Below are positions 45,738 through 53,153 of a stretch of DNA of 64,000 bases, piece after piece. Location of the stretch: positions 1-64,000 of the forward strand of contig NZ_MQUA01000014.1 in assembly GCF_002943715.1 (NCBI RefSeq). The letters are read 5' to 3'. Both the position numbers and the translations under genes were made by a program. The notes beneath the pieces were generated by a model. The model worked only from the letters and a program-made list of their open reading frames with translations, was not told where the DNA came from and searched no databases. How positions within the stretch are numbered: the stretch's first letter is position 1; each line of letters opens with the position of its first letter. This DNA comes from Polaribacter filamentus (GTDB taxonomy: Bacteria > Bacteroidota > Bacteroidia > Flavobacteriales > Flavobacteriaceae).

Positions 45738-46274
45738 TTACAGTTTTTTATACAATTGACTCATTTTTCGAACCTCTTCAAGCATTAAATTAAAAGGTAA
45801 AAATGTGTGAGAATGATATGTATATCCGCGATTTTTATAGAACTGAAAAGCTTTTGGTTGTGCATCCATGGCATCTAACCAAATAATTTCATAGCCTTTT
45901 TGTTGGACTTTTTCGTCTAACCAAGCAAGTATTTCTTTTCCTATTCCTTTGCCTTGTGTTTTTTGGTGCAAATAAATTCTGTGCAATTTTACTTGTTTTT
46001 CTTCTGATAAACCGAGTAGTTTTTCATCCCAAACAAATCTAAAATTTCCAACAATTTCATCTTTATAAATAACAAAATAATATTCAGCATTTTCTGCTGA
46101 TAGTTCTTTTAAAATATGCGCTGTTGAATATTGTGAGTCCACATACCAATCGCCTTTATCTAACCAAAAATGACTGTATGCTAAAGGGTATACTTCTTTC
46201 ATCAACTTAAAAAGAGCTATTGAATCTGCGCTTAAAACAGGCTTTAATTGTATATTCTCTGATAGTATAATCAA
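45738..46274 (-). CDS. GNAT family N-acetyltransferase
   Basis: The 178-aa GNAT protein has motif A LHRIYLHQKTQGKGIGKEILAWLDEK and motif B WLDAMDAQPKAFQFYKNRGY. The start is TTG at 46274, giving MIILSENIQLKPVLSADSIALF, a normal GNAT beginning. Substrate unknown. It stands alone between dut and recA. Confidence 0.85.
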   Translation of the reverse strand: MIILSENIQLKPVLSADSIALFKLMKEVYPLAYSHFWLDKGDWYVDSQYSTAHILKELSAENAEYYFVIYKDEIVGNFRFVWDEKLLGLSEEKQVKLHRIYLHQKTQGKGIGKEILAWLDEKVQQKGYEIIWLDAMDAQPKAFQFYKNRGYTYHSHTFLPFNLMLEEVRKMSQLYKKL

Positions 46275-46357
46275 TGAAATTCTTTATAAATTTATTGTAC
46301 AAAAATAGTGAAAACTAGTTTTATTTTATCGGTTTTAGTTATTGAAATTATAACCAA

Positions 46358-46397
46358 AAAAACTGCTGTAGATTGATTATTTCTTCAGCAGTTTTAA
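46358..46397 (-). terminator. recA terminator
   Basis: AAAACTGCTG (46359-46368) pairs with CAGCAGTTTT (46386-46395) across a 17-nt loop. It lies 26 bp beyond the recA stop on the leftward transcript. Confidence 0.75.
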
Positions 46398-46422
46398 TAA
46401 TAATAGTTAGAACTTTTAATAC

Positions 46423-47442
46423 TTATTCTTGATTTTCAATAGCTAATTTTATTTTCTTTTCTAGCTCATCGGCTAATTCAGGGTTGTCTTTAATCAATCC
46501 TTTTACAGCATCTCTACCTTGACCTAATTTAGTTTCACCGTAACTAAACCAAGAGCCACTTTTCTTAACAATGCCTAATTCTACACCAATATCTAAAATT
46601 TCTCCAACTTTTGAGATTCCCTCTCCATACATAATATCAAATTCTGCAACTTGAAAAGGTGGTGCTACTTTATTTTTTACAACTTTAACTTTCGTACTGT
46701 TTCCAATAACTTTGTCTCCGTCTTTTATTTGTGTTCTTCGTCTAATATCTAAACGAACGGAAGCGTAAAATTTTAACGCATTTCCACCCGTAGTAGTTTC
46801 TGGATTTCCAAACATTACTCCAATTTTTTCTCTTAACTGGTTGATGAAAATAACCGTACATTTTGTTTTAGAAATTGTACCTGTTAATTTACGCAAGGCT
46901 TGAGACATTAAACGCGCATGAAGACCCATTTTAGAATCTCCCATTTCACCTTCAATCTCTGCTTTTGGCGTTAATGCAGCAACAGAATCTATTACAACAA
47001 TATCAATTGCACCAGAACGAATTAAATTTTCTGCAATTTCTAAAGCTTGTTCACCGTGATCTGGTTGAGAAATAATTAAATTTTCTACATCTACACCTAA
47101 ATTTTCTGCATAAAAACGATCAAATGCATGTTCTGCATCAATAAAAGCTGCAATTCCTCCTGCCTTTTGAGCTTCTGCAATTGCGTGTAACGTAAGTGTC
47201 GTTTTACCCGAAGATTCCGGACCATAAATTTCAATTACTCTACCCCTTGGATATCCGCCAACCCCTAAAGCTAAATCTAATCCTAAAGAACCAGAAGATA
47301 TTGACTCTATATCGTCAATAGCAACGTCTCCAAGCTTCATTACAGCGCCTTTTCCGTATGTCTTGTCTAACTTGTCTAAGGTAAGTTGTAATGCCTTTAA
47401 TTTTGCTTCTTTATCTTTGTCTATTACTTTTTCTTTTGCCAT
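46423..47442 (-). CDS. recA: Recombinase RecA
   Basis: The 339-aa RecA drives homologous recombination and the SOS response. The Walker A loop is GPESSGKTT (about residues 70-78), followed by [29 protein letters not shown] (Walker B, L1) and [17 protein letters not shown] (L2). A lysine-rich N-terminus precedes the core. It has a normal length, with no intein and no frameshift. No recX-like gene is adjacent. Confidence 0.98.
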   Translation of the reverse strand: MAKEKVIDKDKEAKLKALQLTLDKLDKTYGKGAVMKLGDVAIDDIESISSGSLGLDLALGVGGYPRGRVIEIYGPESSGKTTLTLHAIAEAQKAGGIAAFIDAEHAFDRFYAENLGVDVENLIISQPDHGEQALEIAENLIRSGAIDIVVIDSVAALTPKAEIEGEMGDSKMGLHARLMSQALRKLTGTISKTKCTVIFINQLREKIGVMFGNPETTTGGNALKFYASVRLDIRRRTQIKDGDKVIGNSTKVKVVKNKVAPPFQVAEFDIMYGEGISKVGEILDIGVELGIVKKSGSWFSYGETKLGQGRDAVKGLIKDNPELADELEKKIKLAIENQE

Positions 47443-47553
47443 AAATCTAAATAATTTTACTTTTAATTTTGTGCCACAAGTTACGAAAATCTAAATCTAA
47501 AATCCTAAAATTTAAACTAGATTTTTACACTATTTTTACTTAAAATTAAGTCT

Positions 47554-48345
47554 ATGAATTCTACCATTTTTTTAAAAAACACAAATAGTCAAGTTATCAT
47601 TGATAAAGGCGAATTAATTAGTTTTCAAAAAGAGAACCAAGAATATATTCATCAAAAAGGAAGTAAAGGTTGGCGAAATTCTGATATTGAAATGTTTCCT
47701 GTAATTGGGCCAACTTCTAAAAATAATTTCCGAGTTCATACCAAAAATGGTGATGCTATTCAAGATCAGCACGGTTTGTTGCGTGAATTAGAGTATTCTT
47801 TAATTTCTTCGGATGAAAATGGCGCGAATTTCATCAAAATATACAAAAAAAGTACCTGGATAAAAAACAGTAAATTTCCAGCAAAATCCACCGAAGAAAA
47901 TTTATTTTGGCCTTTCGATTTTACTTTCGAAAAGAATTTTACACTAGAAAATGATGTTTTAAAAATCGAATTCATCATCAATTCAGAAGAAGGAATGCCT
48001 TTTATGTTAGGTTATCATCCAGCTTTTTTATTATCAAATAATGGCAACGAAACATTAGAATCTAATGACACAAAAATCACCTTGGCTGAAATTTATAAAG
48101 CAGGTCATAATGCTTTTCCTGTTTTAAATTCTGATAAAATAATCTTACAAAATAGCGACAAAAACCACTTAGAAATTAGCACTACAGGTTTTGATAATTT
48201 TATGTTGTGGACAGAGGTTGATAATATGTTGTGTATAGAACCTATTTCGCAGTATACTTCGTTCACAGACCAAAAATTTTCTGAAGAAAAAATGACTTTA
48301 TCAAAAGGAAAAAACATTTTTTCTATCCAACTTAAAGTAGTATAA
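47554..48345 (+). CDS. Aldose 1-epimerase family protein (LacX/YeaD-like)
   Basis: The 263-aa protein of the galactose-mutarotase fold has RNSDIEMFPVIGPTSKNNFR, QDQHGLLRELEYSL, PFMLGYHPAFLL with the substrate His pair, and MLWTEVDNMLCIEPISQYTSF. It probably interconverts anomers of a sugar or sugar phosphate. It ends 1 bp before the pseudouridine synthase gene. Confidence 0.85.
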   Translation: MNSTIFLKNTNSQVIIDKGELISFQKENQEYIHQKGSKGWRNSDIEMFPVIGPTSKNNFRVHTKNGDAIQDQHGLLRELEYSLISSDENGANFIKIYKKSTWIKNSKFPAKSTEENLFWPFDFTFEKNFTLENDVLKIEFIINSEEGMPFMLGYHPAFLLSNNGNETLESNDTKITLAEIYKAGHNAFPVLNSDKIILQNSDKNHLEISTTGFDNFMLWTEVDNMLCIEPISQYTSFTDQKFSEEKMTLSKGKNIFSIQLKVV

Positions 48346-48346
48346 T

Positions 48347-48928
48347 TTGATAAAAAAACACCGTCATTTTATAATTCACAAACCTTGGGGAATGATTTCT
48401 CAGTTTGTAAATCCCGCAAAGCGAAAGAAAAAATTATTAGGAGATTTATATGATTTTCCTCCAGGAACAATGGCAATTGGTCGTTTAGATGTTGCATCCG
48501 AAGGCTTACTTTTATTAACTACGAACGGAAAAGTATCTGAAGAAATTAGAAGTAGTAAATACGAAAAAGAATACTATGTTCAGGTTGACGGACTTATTAC
48601 GCAAGCAGCTGTAGAAGAATTAAAAACAGGAGTAGAGATAGGTTTTGACGGTAAAAAATACATTACAAAACCAGGAAAATCTTTTTTAATTGACGATCCG
48701 AAATTTCCATTAAGAAGTCAGAAAATTAGAGATGAAAGACACGGCCCAACAAGTTGGGTTTCTATTATTATTAGAGAAGGAAAATTTAGACAAGTTCGTA
48801 AAATGACTGCAGCTGTTGGGTACCCAACGTTGCGTTTAATTCGCGTTAGAATTGGAGAAATAGAATTAGGAAATTTAGAAATTAACGGTGTAAAAGAGGT
48901 TTTAAATTTCATAAAAAAAGAGAAGTAA
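48347..48928 (+). CDS. rRNA pseudouridine synthase, RluE/RsuA family
   Basis: The 193-aa enzyme has no S4 domain. It begins with HFIIHKPWGMISQF, and the catalytic Asp lies in GRLDVASEGLLLLT. Other marks are EKEYYVQVDG and the basic RQVRKMTAAVGYPTLRLIRVRIG. This is closest to RluE, which modifies 23S rRNA. The start is TTG at 48347, 1 bp after the preceding stop. Confidence 0.87.
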   Translation: MIKKHRHFIIHKPWGMISQFVNPAKRKKKLLGDLYDFPPGTMAIGRLDVASEGLLLLTTNGKVSEEIRSSKYEKEYYVQVDGLITQAAVEELKTGVEIGFDGKKYITKPGKSFLIDDPKFPLRSQKIRDERHGPTSWVSIIIREGKFRQVRKMTAAVGYPTLRLIRVRIGEIELGNLEINGVKEVLNFIKKEK

Positions 48929-48946
48929 AATTACTTCTCTTTTTTA
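48914..48946. terminator. Terminator overlapping the pseudouridine synthase stop
   Basis: AGAGAAGTAA pairs with TTACTTCTCT around a 2-base loop, with A- and T-runs. The hairpin includes the TAA stop (48926-48928). It also faces the converging beta-barrel gene. Confidence 0.82.
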
Positions 48947-48956
48947 TTAATTGTAA

Positions 48957-49544
48957 TTAAAAATCAAATCCTAAATAGACTTGCCAAACTCTATTTTTTG
49001 GTTTGTCTTCATCGTAAATGTCGCTTTGCCCTAAATGATATCTTGCGCCTAAACTAATACCTGCGTCACTTTTAAAACCAGCTCCTAAATTTACGCCCCA
49101 GTCAAAATTGCTTGGTTCAAATTCTTTTGATGTATCATACAAAACAAAACCAGAATCAAAGGTTTCTTTGTGCGAAATTGAAAACCCAATTTGTGGTCCA
49201 GCTTCTAAGAAAAAACTTTTTACAGGATACAATTTTAACATTAACGGAATATTTATATAATCAAGCTTTTGTGTATAGGTAGTATTCCCATCTATAATTT
49301 TATATCCTTGTTGAGAATATAAAATTTCTGGTTGAATAGAAATATTTTTACCAATAAAAGATTCGCCATAAACACCTATGTGAAATCCATTTAATTTTTC
49401 GGTTTCAGAAGACCCGTCAAAACTAACGGAAGATAGATTATAACCTCCCTTAATACCCGCTGTTGATTTGTTCGTTGTTTCTTGTGCATTTACCGATATA
49501 ATACTTGTAATCAATAATGCAACTGTTAAATATACTCTTTTCAT
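48957..49544 (-). CDS. Outer membrane beta-barrel protein (PorT/OMP_b-brl_2 type)
   Basis: The 195-aa protein has a signal peptide ending SVNAQE and the eight-stranded barrel pattern of small Bacteroidota outer membrane proteins: AGIKGGYNLSSVSFDGS, GFHIGVYGESFIGKNISIQPEILYSQQGY, YINIPLMLKLYPVKSFFLEAGPQIGFSIS, and a terminal VWQVYLGFDF ending in Phe. It lies 21 bp after a metalloprotease lipoprotein gene, and both follow a large lipoprotein gene on the minus strand. Confidence 0.86.
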   Translation of the reverse strand: MKRVYLTVALLITSIISVNAQETTNKSTAGIKGGYNLSSVSFDGSSETEKLNGFHIGVYGESFIGKNISIQPEILYSQQGYKIIDGNTTYTQKLDYINIPLMLKLYPVKSFFLEAGPQIGFSISHKETFDSGFVLYDTSKEFEPSNFDWGVNLGAGFKSDAGISLGARYHLGQSDIYDEDKPKNRVWQVYLGFDF

Positions 49545-49565
49545 TTTTTTATTGTTTTATTATTA

Positions 49566-50348
49566 TTATTTACCTCCGTTTGCTTTTAAATCTGCTAGAC
49601 ATTGTGCATCTAGTTTTGGTGCTTGGCCACCAGAAATCATACTGGTAATTCCTTGACTATTTTCTGCAGCCCAATACATTAAACAATCTTCTTCAATACA
49701 ATGTTTTGGATGTGCAGCATCTTCATGATCGCTTTGTAAATCGCTTCCTAAATTGGTTAATCCTAAAATATGACCAAATTCATGATGGATTACCGATGAT
49801 TCTAACAAACTTCTTTCTGGCTCAAAAGCACTATCGCTTAAACCGTGAATTGTTTCTTCATAAATTACAAAGGATGTGTTCCAATATGCAGCACCTAAAA
49901 TTGAACCTTGGTTATTATCTTTAGAAGATTTTCCGTTTATAAACAACACCCAAACTGAAATTGTTGTACTTGTATTGTATTGAGTTCTAAATTCTTTTTC
50001 TATAGCGACCACTTCATCTAACGTATATACTGATTTTCCTGTTGATGCAATTTGTTTTTCAATAAACTCAACTCCTTCCGGTTTAAAAGTGGTATTATTT
50101 ATAAAATTTTTGAAGTTATTTTTTGCAGTTGCCGATGGTTTAAAACCTTCAATATAGGCAACTTCAACAATCATTTTTTTAAAGCTATCCGCAGAAAGTA
50201 AATCATTTGCTGATGATCCTGTTGCTTGTCTATTTGTTGAAACATTTGTGTTTCCGTTATTTCCGGCATCAATTGTATCGACTGTTTCTGAGGTGCAAGA
50301 AATAAAGAGGGTACAGACTAAAACTACTTTTAAAATACTATATTTCAT
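49566..50348 (-). CDS. Membrane metalloprotease lipoprotein (metzincin-like)
   Basis: The 260-aa lipoprotein has lipobox FISC (Cys 18) and a linker rich in N, T and S up to residue 45. The zinc motif is H189-E-F-G-H193-I-L-G-L-T-N199, so the usual third His ligand position is Asn. A Met-turn-like CLMYWA (Met 224) follows, with HED and HPKHC segments between that may supply the third ligand. This resembles a flavobacterial 'membrane metalloprotease' family. It probably acts at the periplasmic or outer surface. It belongs to the leftward group headed by the 350-aa lipoprotein. Confidence 0.8.
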   Translation of the reverse strand: MKYSILKVVLVCTLFISCTSETVDTIDAGNNGNTNVSTNRQATGSSANDLLSADSFKKMIVEVAYIEGFKPSATAKNNFKNFINNTTFKPEGVEFIEKQIASTGKSVYTLDEVVAIEKEFRTQYNTSTTISVWVLFINGKSSKDNNQGSILGAAYWNTSFVIYEETIHGLSDSAFEPERSLLESSVIHHEFGHILGLTNLGSDLQSDHEDAAHPKHCIEEDCLMYWAAENSQGITSMISGGQAPKLDAQCLADLKANGGK

Positions 50349-50439
50349 TTTACTTTTATTTAAAATTTTACGACTACAACGTTTGTAGTAATAGTCGTAA
50401 AATTATGATCAACTAACCAAAAACCAATCTATATTAATT

Positions 50440-51492
50440 TTATATCTTCTTAAAAGCCAAGGTTACAGAAGAATCCGTTTTACTTTTTAACGTAATTAGC
50501 GTATTGCTATAATTACTTATTACCCAATTATTGCTTAATGCACTTACTGCTGTATTGCTTGCAAAATTGATATTTACAAAAGCATCCGTTTCTGAACTTA
50601 CTGTGTAGGTTCCGTTCGCTTCTCCTAAAGCCGAGTTTACAACATTTTTAGCAACTATTTTTAAGTCATTTTTAAATTCGATAGACCAATTTGCATAGTC
50701 ATTGGCTGTATTTACACCTGCAACCAAAAACGTTTCTACCTTAAATTTTGTTCCGCTTAAAATAGCTTCTACTTCAGTAGCTGTATTTGTAGCATCCTCT
50801 TTTTCGTCTTCAAATTGAACACATTCTGAAATTGCATTCTGAAACTCAGCATCGCTTTTAATCTGAACATTTGTTCCGTTACTTAAAGTTGCGCTTATTG
50901 GATAATTTACAGCAAACAATTCATCGCCTTTTAAATTTGTCATAAACGTGTACAGTTGTTTTTCTGATTGCACAACTACACTTCCTGTTTGTTCTAAACG
51001 AACACTATACGTTAACATGGTAACAGGAAATTGAATATCTACACAAGAAATGGCGTCTTTTCCTTGAGATTCTGCATTCTCACATTCTTGTTTTAACGTG
51101 TTAAATGCTGATTGTGAACTAATCGTTGTTTCTGTGTATGCACTTGTTCTAACTCTTATTGGAAAACTAAATGTTACCGCGTCACTATCGTTATTAAATT
51201 GACCCATAATGTTTAAAACTGCCGAAAAATCTAATTTACTTAGTATTGTAATTTGTTGTCCGTTTACATTTGCTGTTAAAGGGAATAATAATTCTGTACA
51301 TGCATTACCATCTAAAAAATCATCATTAGAACCGTCATTCATTGTTGCTCTTTGATAATTTGACGCCGTTGGGGATGTAGATGAATTTGCATTCGGATTT
51401 GTACCAACTTGCGAGTTTTCTTCAGATTGGCAAGAAGTGAATCCTATTATTGCTGTTAAAGCAATTGCTGATATCCTTTTTATTTTTTTCAT
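50440..51492 (-). CDS. Large lipoprotein with four related repeats
   Basis: The 350-aa lipoprotein has lipobox GFTSC (Cys 21). After an N/S/T-rich linker come four related units of about 42 residues beginning at 70, 110, 155 and 197: FPLTANVNGQQITI, FPIRVRTSAYTETTI, FPVTMLTYSVRLEQTG and YPISATLSNGTNVQI. Each is followed by a helix-like segment with S-x-x-x-F (or L). The C-terminal 110 residues look like a separate beta-rich domain (LSGTKFKVETFLV, ANGTYTVSSETDAF). The function is unknown. Divergent from the ECF sigma gene, it is preceded by two candidate sigma-specific promoters (51533-51562, 51599-51628). Confidence 0.75.
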   Translation of the reverse strand: MKKIKRISAIALTAIIGFTSCQSEENSQVGTNPNANSSTSPTASNYQRATMNDGSNDDFLDGNACTELLFPLTANVNGQQITILSKLDFSAVLNIMGQFNNDSDAVTFSFPIRVRTSAYTETTISSQSAFNTLKQECENAESQGKDAISCVDIQFPVTMLTYSVRLEQTGSVVVQSEKQLYTFMTNLKGDELFAVNYPISATLSNGTNVQIKSDAEFQNAISECVQFEDEKEDATNTATEVEAILSGTKFKVETFLVAGVNTANDYANWSIEFKNDLKIVAKNVVNSALGEANGTYTVSSETDAFVNINFASNTAVSALSNNWVISNYSNTLITLKSKTDSSVTLAFKKI

Positions 51493-51532
51493 GCTATTAA
51501 ATTTTTAGATGTTTTGTTTGTTATTTCTATCC

Positions 51533-51562
51533 GTAAAACAACTTTGTATTATTTTACCCTAC
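51533..51562 (-). promoter_or_regulatory. Candidate ECF-dependent promoter, site A
   Basis: The minus strand reads GTAGGGTAAA (51562-51553), 10 bp, then GTTGTTTTAC (51542-51533). The same two words with the same 10-bp gap recur at 51599-51628 and, on the plus strand, at 52191-52220. The lipoprotein ATG lies 40 bp downstream. GTAGGGTAAA would be the -35 side and GTTGTT the -10 side. Reading the other way toward the sigma gene is possible. Confidence 0.65.
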
Positions 51563-51598
51563 TTTTTTTTGAATGGCTATTTTTTTGGCTCTCTATAA

Positions 51599-51628
51599 GT
51601 AAAACAACTAAACATATATTTACCCTAC
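51599..51628 (-). promoter_or_regulatory. Candidate ECF-dependent promoter, site B
   Basis: The minus strand reads GTAGGGTAAA (51628-51619), 10 bp, GTTGTTTTAC (51608-51599): identical words and spacing to site A, displaced by exactly 66 bp. Only the 10-bp spacer differs, which argues against a simple recent duplication of the whole unit. Confidence 0.65.
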
Positions 51629-51670
51629 CTTCGCATCAAAATATTTTATTTTATCTTTTAAAACCATTTT

Positions 51671-52180
51671 ATGCCTTATAAATCACTTTGTGATGAAATA
51701 TATTTTAATGAGTTTTATACTGCTCATATACAATCTGCTAGTAATTTTGCGTATTACAAGTCTGGCGATAAAAGCACTTCTTTAGATTTAGCGCAGGAAG
51801 CATTTATAAAAATCTGGGAGAATTGTGCAAAAGTAGAGTATTCTAAAGCAAAATCTTATTTATTTACAGTGGTTAACAACCTTTTTTTAAATATAGTAAA
51901 GCACAAAAAGGTAGTTCTTGAATATGCAAAAAGTAGTCCTTATTTAGATGTTAATAACCAAAGTCCAGATTATTTATTAGAGGAAGAGGAGTTTAAAGAC
52001 AAACTAAAAAATGCCATTGCAGATTTAACAGAAGGCGAACGAGAGGTTTTTTTAATGAATAGAATTGATGGAAAAAAATACAGGGAAATTGCAGAGATGT
52101 TAGAAATTTCTCAAAAAGCGGTTGAAAAACGAATGTCCTCCGCGTTAAAAAAGTTAAGGACCAAAATTGATGGTATTTAA
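51671..52180 (+). CDS. ECF RNA polymerase sigma factor (FecI-like)
   Basis: The 169-aa ECF sigma factor has region 2 in FYTAHIQSASNFAYYKSGDKSTSLDLAQEAFIKIWEN (DLAQEAFIKIWE is the core-binding part) and region 4 in ITDLTEGEREVFLMNRIDGKKYREIAEMLEISQKAVEKRMSSALKKLR, here abbreviated as ADLTEGEREVF and KYREIAEMLEIS. It is followed by FecR and a TonB-dependent receptor, the classical cell-surface signalling layout in which the receptor signals through FecR to release the sigma factor. Copies of one promoter-like element lie on both sides of the gene. Confidence 0.93.
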   Translation: MPYKSLCDEIYFNEFYTAHIQSASNFAYYKSGDKSTSLDLAQEAFIKIWENCAKVEYSKAKSYLFTVVNNLFLNIVKHKKVVLEYAKSSPYLDVNNQSPDYLLEEEEFKDKLKNAIADLTEGEREVFLMNRIDGKKYREIAEMLEISQKAVEKRMSSALKKLRTKIDGI

Positions 52181-52190
52181 TTTATATAAG

Positions 52191-52220
52191 GTAGGGTAAA
52201 CTGCTTTTTAGTTGTTACTT
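52191..52220 (+). promoter_or_regulatory. Candidate ECF-dependent promoter, site C
   Basis: The plus strand reads GTAGGGTAAA (52191-52200), 10 bp, GTTGTTACTT (52211-52220), matching sites A and B on the opposite strand. It lies between the sigma and FecR genes, with the FecR ATG at 52239, about 20 bp beyond. Together the three sites point outward from the sigma gene. Confidence 0.68.
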
Positions 52221-52238
52221 ACTATAGAAGCATAAAAG

Positions 52239-53153
52239 ATGGAAGATAAAAACGACTTACTAAAATGGCTAAACAGAGAAACCTCGGATGAAGATCTTGT
52301 GCGCTTAAAAGAAACGGACAATTTTAAAACTTTAGAAAAAATTGCGCATTATTCGGCGCAAATAGAAACACCAAAAGTTGATGTAAAAGAAGCGCTTGCA
52401 GCTTTAAAAATAAAAACACAAAACAGTTCTAAAAAAGGAAAAGTTTTACAATTTAATTTTAAACAATTGTATAAATATGCAGCAGCGATTGTTGTTTTAT
52501 TTGCAACATCCTATTTTTTATTATTTAACAATACGGCTAGTTTTAAAACGGAGTTTGCCCAAACAAAAACCTTTAATTTACCTGATAATTCTGAAGTAGT
52601 TTTAAACGCAAATTCAAAAATTATCTATTCTAAAAAGGATTGGGAAAAAAGCCGAAACCTAACTTTAGAAGGAGAAGCTTATTTCAAGGTTCAAAAAGGG
52701 AAGAAGTTTACTGTAAATACAGCAATTGGAGAAGTAACTGTTCTTGGAACTCAATTTAATGTAAAGGAAAGAGCAAACTATTTTGAGGTTAAAACCTTTG
52801 AAGGTTTAGTAAGTGTTACTTATAAAGGTAAGGAGGTAAAGTTGCCTAGAGGAACCATTTTTAAAGTAGTAAACGGTGCAATTGATGCCGCAAATACTTT
52901 TGATGTAAACGAGAAATCTTGGTTGCAAAAAGAGTCTAATTTTAAAAGTATTGCGCTGCGTTTTGTTTTAGCTGAAATCGAAAATCAGTTTGAGTATACA
53001 ATTGAAACAAAAGATGTTGATTTAGACATTTTATATTCTGGTGGTTTTACACATACGGATATAAATATTGCATTGCAATCTATTACAATTCCCATGCAAT
53101 TATCATATAAAATTGATGGTAAAAAAATTACCATTTTTAATTATGGTACATAA
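52239..53153 (+). CDS. FecR-family anti-sigma factor
   Basis: The 304-aa protein has a cytoplasmic N-terminus (residues 1-78) that would bind sigma, one membrane helix (YKYAAAIVVLFATSYFLLF, about 78-96), and a periplasmic FecR domain (110-205: FNLPDNSEVVLNANSKIIY, LEGEAYFKVQKGKKFTVNT, VLGTQFNVKERANYFEV). It ends with a DUF4974-like region (about 235-304, beginning SIALRFVLAEIENQFEY) that contacts the receptor. It overlaps the receptor gene start by 11 bp, in the standard order sigma, anti-sigma, receptor. Confidence 0.92.
   Translation: MEDKNDLLKWLNRETSDEDLVRLKETDNFKTLEKIAHYSAQIETPKVDVKEALAALKIKTQNSSKKGKVLQFNFKQLYKYAAAIVVLFATSYFLLFNNTASFKTEFAQTKTFNLPDNSEVVLNANSKIIYSKKDWEKSRNLTLEGEAYFKVQKGKKFTVNTAIGEVTVLGTQFNVKERANYFEVKTFEGLVSVTYKGKEVKLPRGTIFKVVNGAIDAANTFDVNEKSWLQKESNFKSIALRFVLAEIENQFEYTIETKDVDLDILYSGGFTHTDINIALQSITIPMQLSYKIDGKKITIFNYGT

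Noticed and set aside
53068-53142. Longer start of the TonB receptor frame
   Set aside because: The extra 25 residues come from within the FecR gene and precede a proper signal peptide at 53143.
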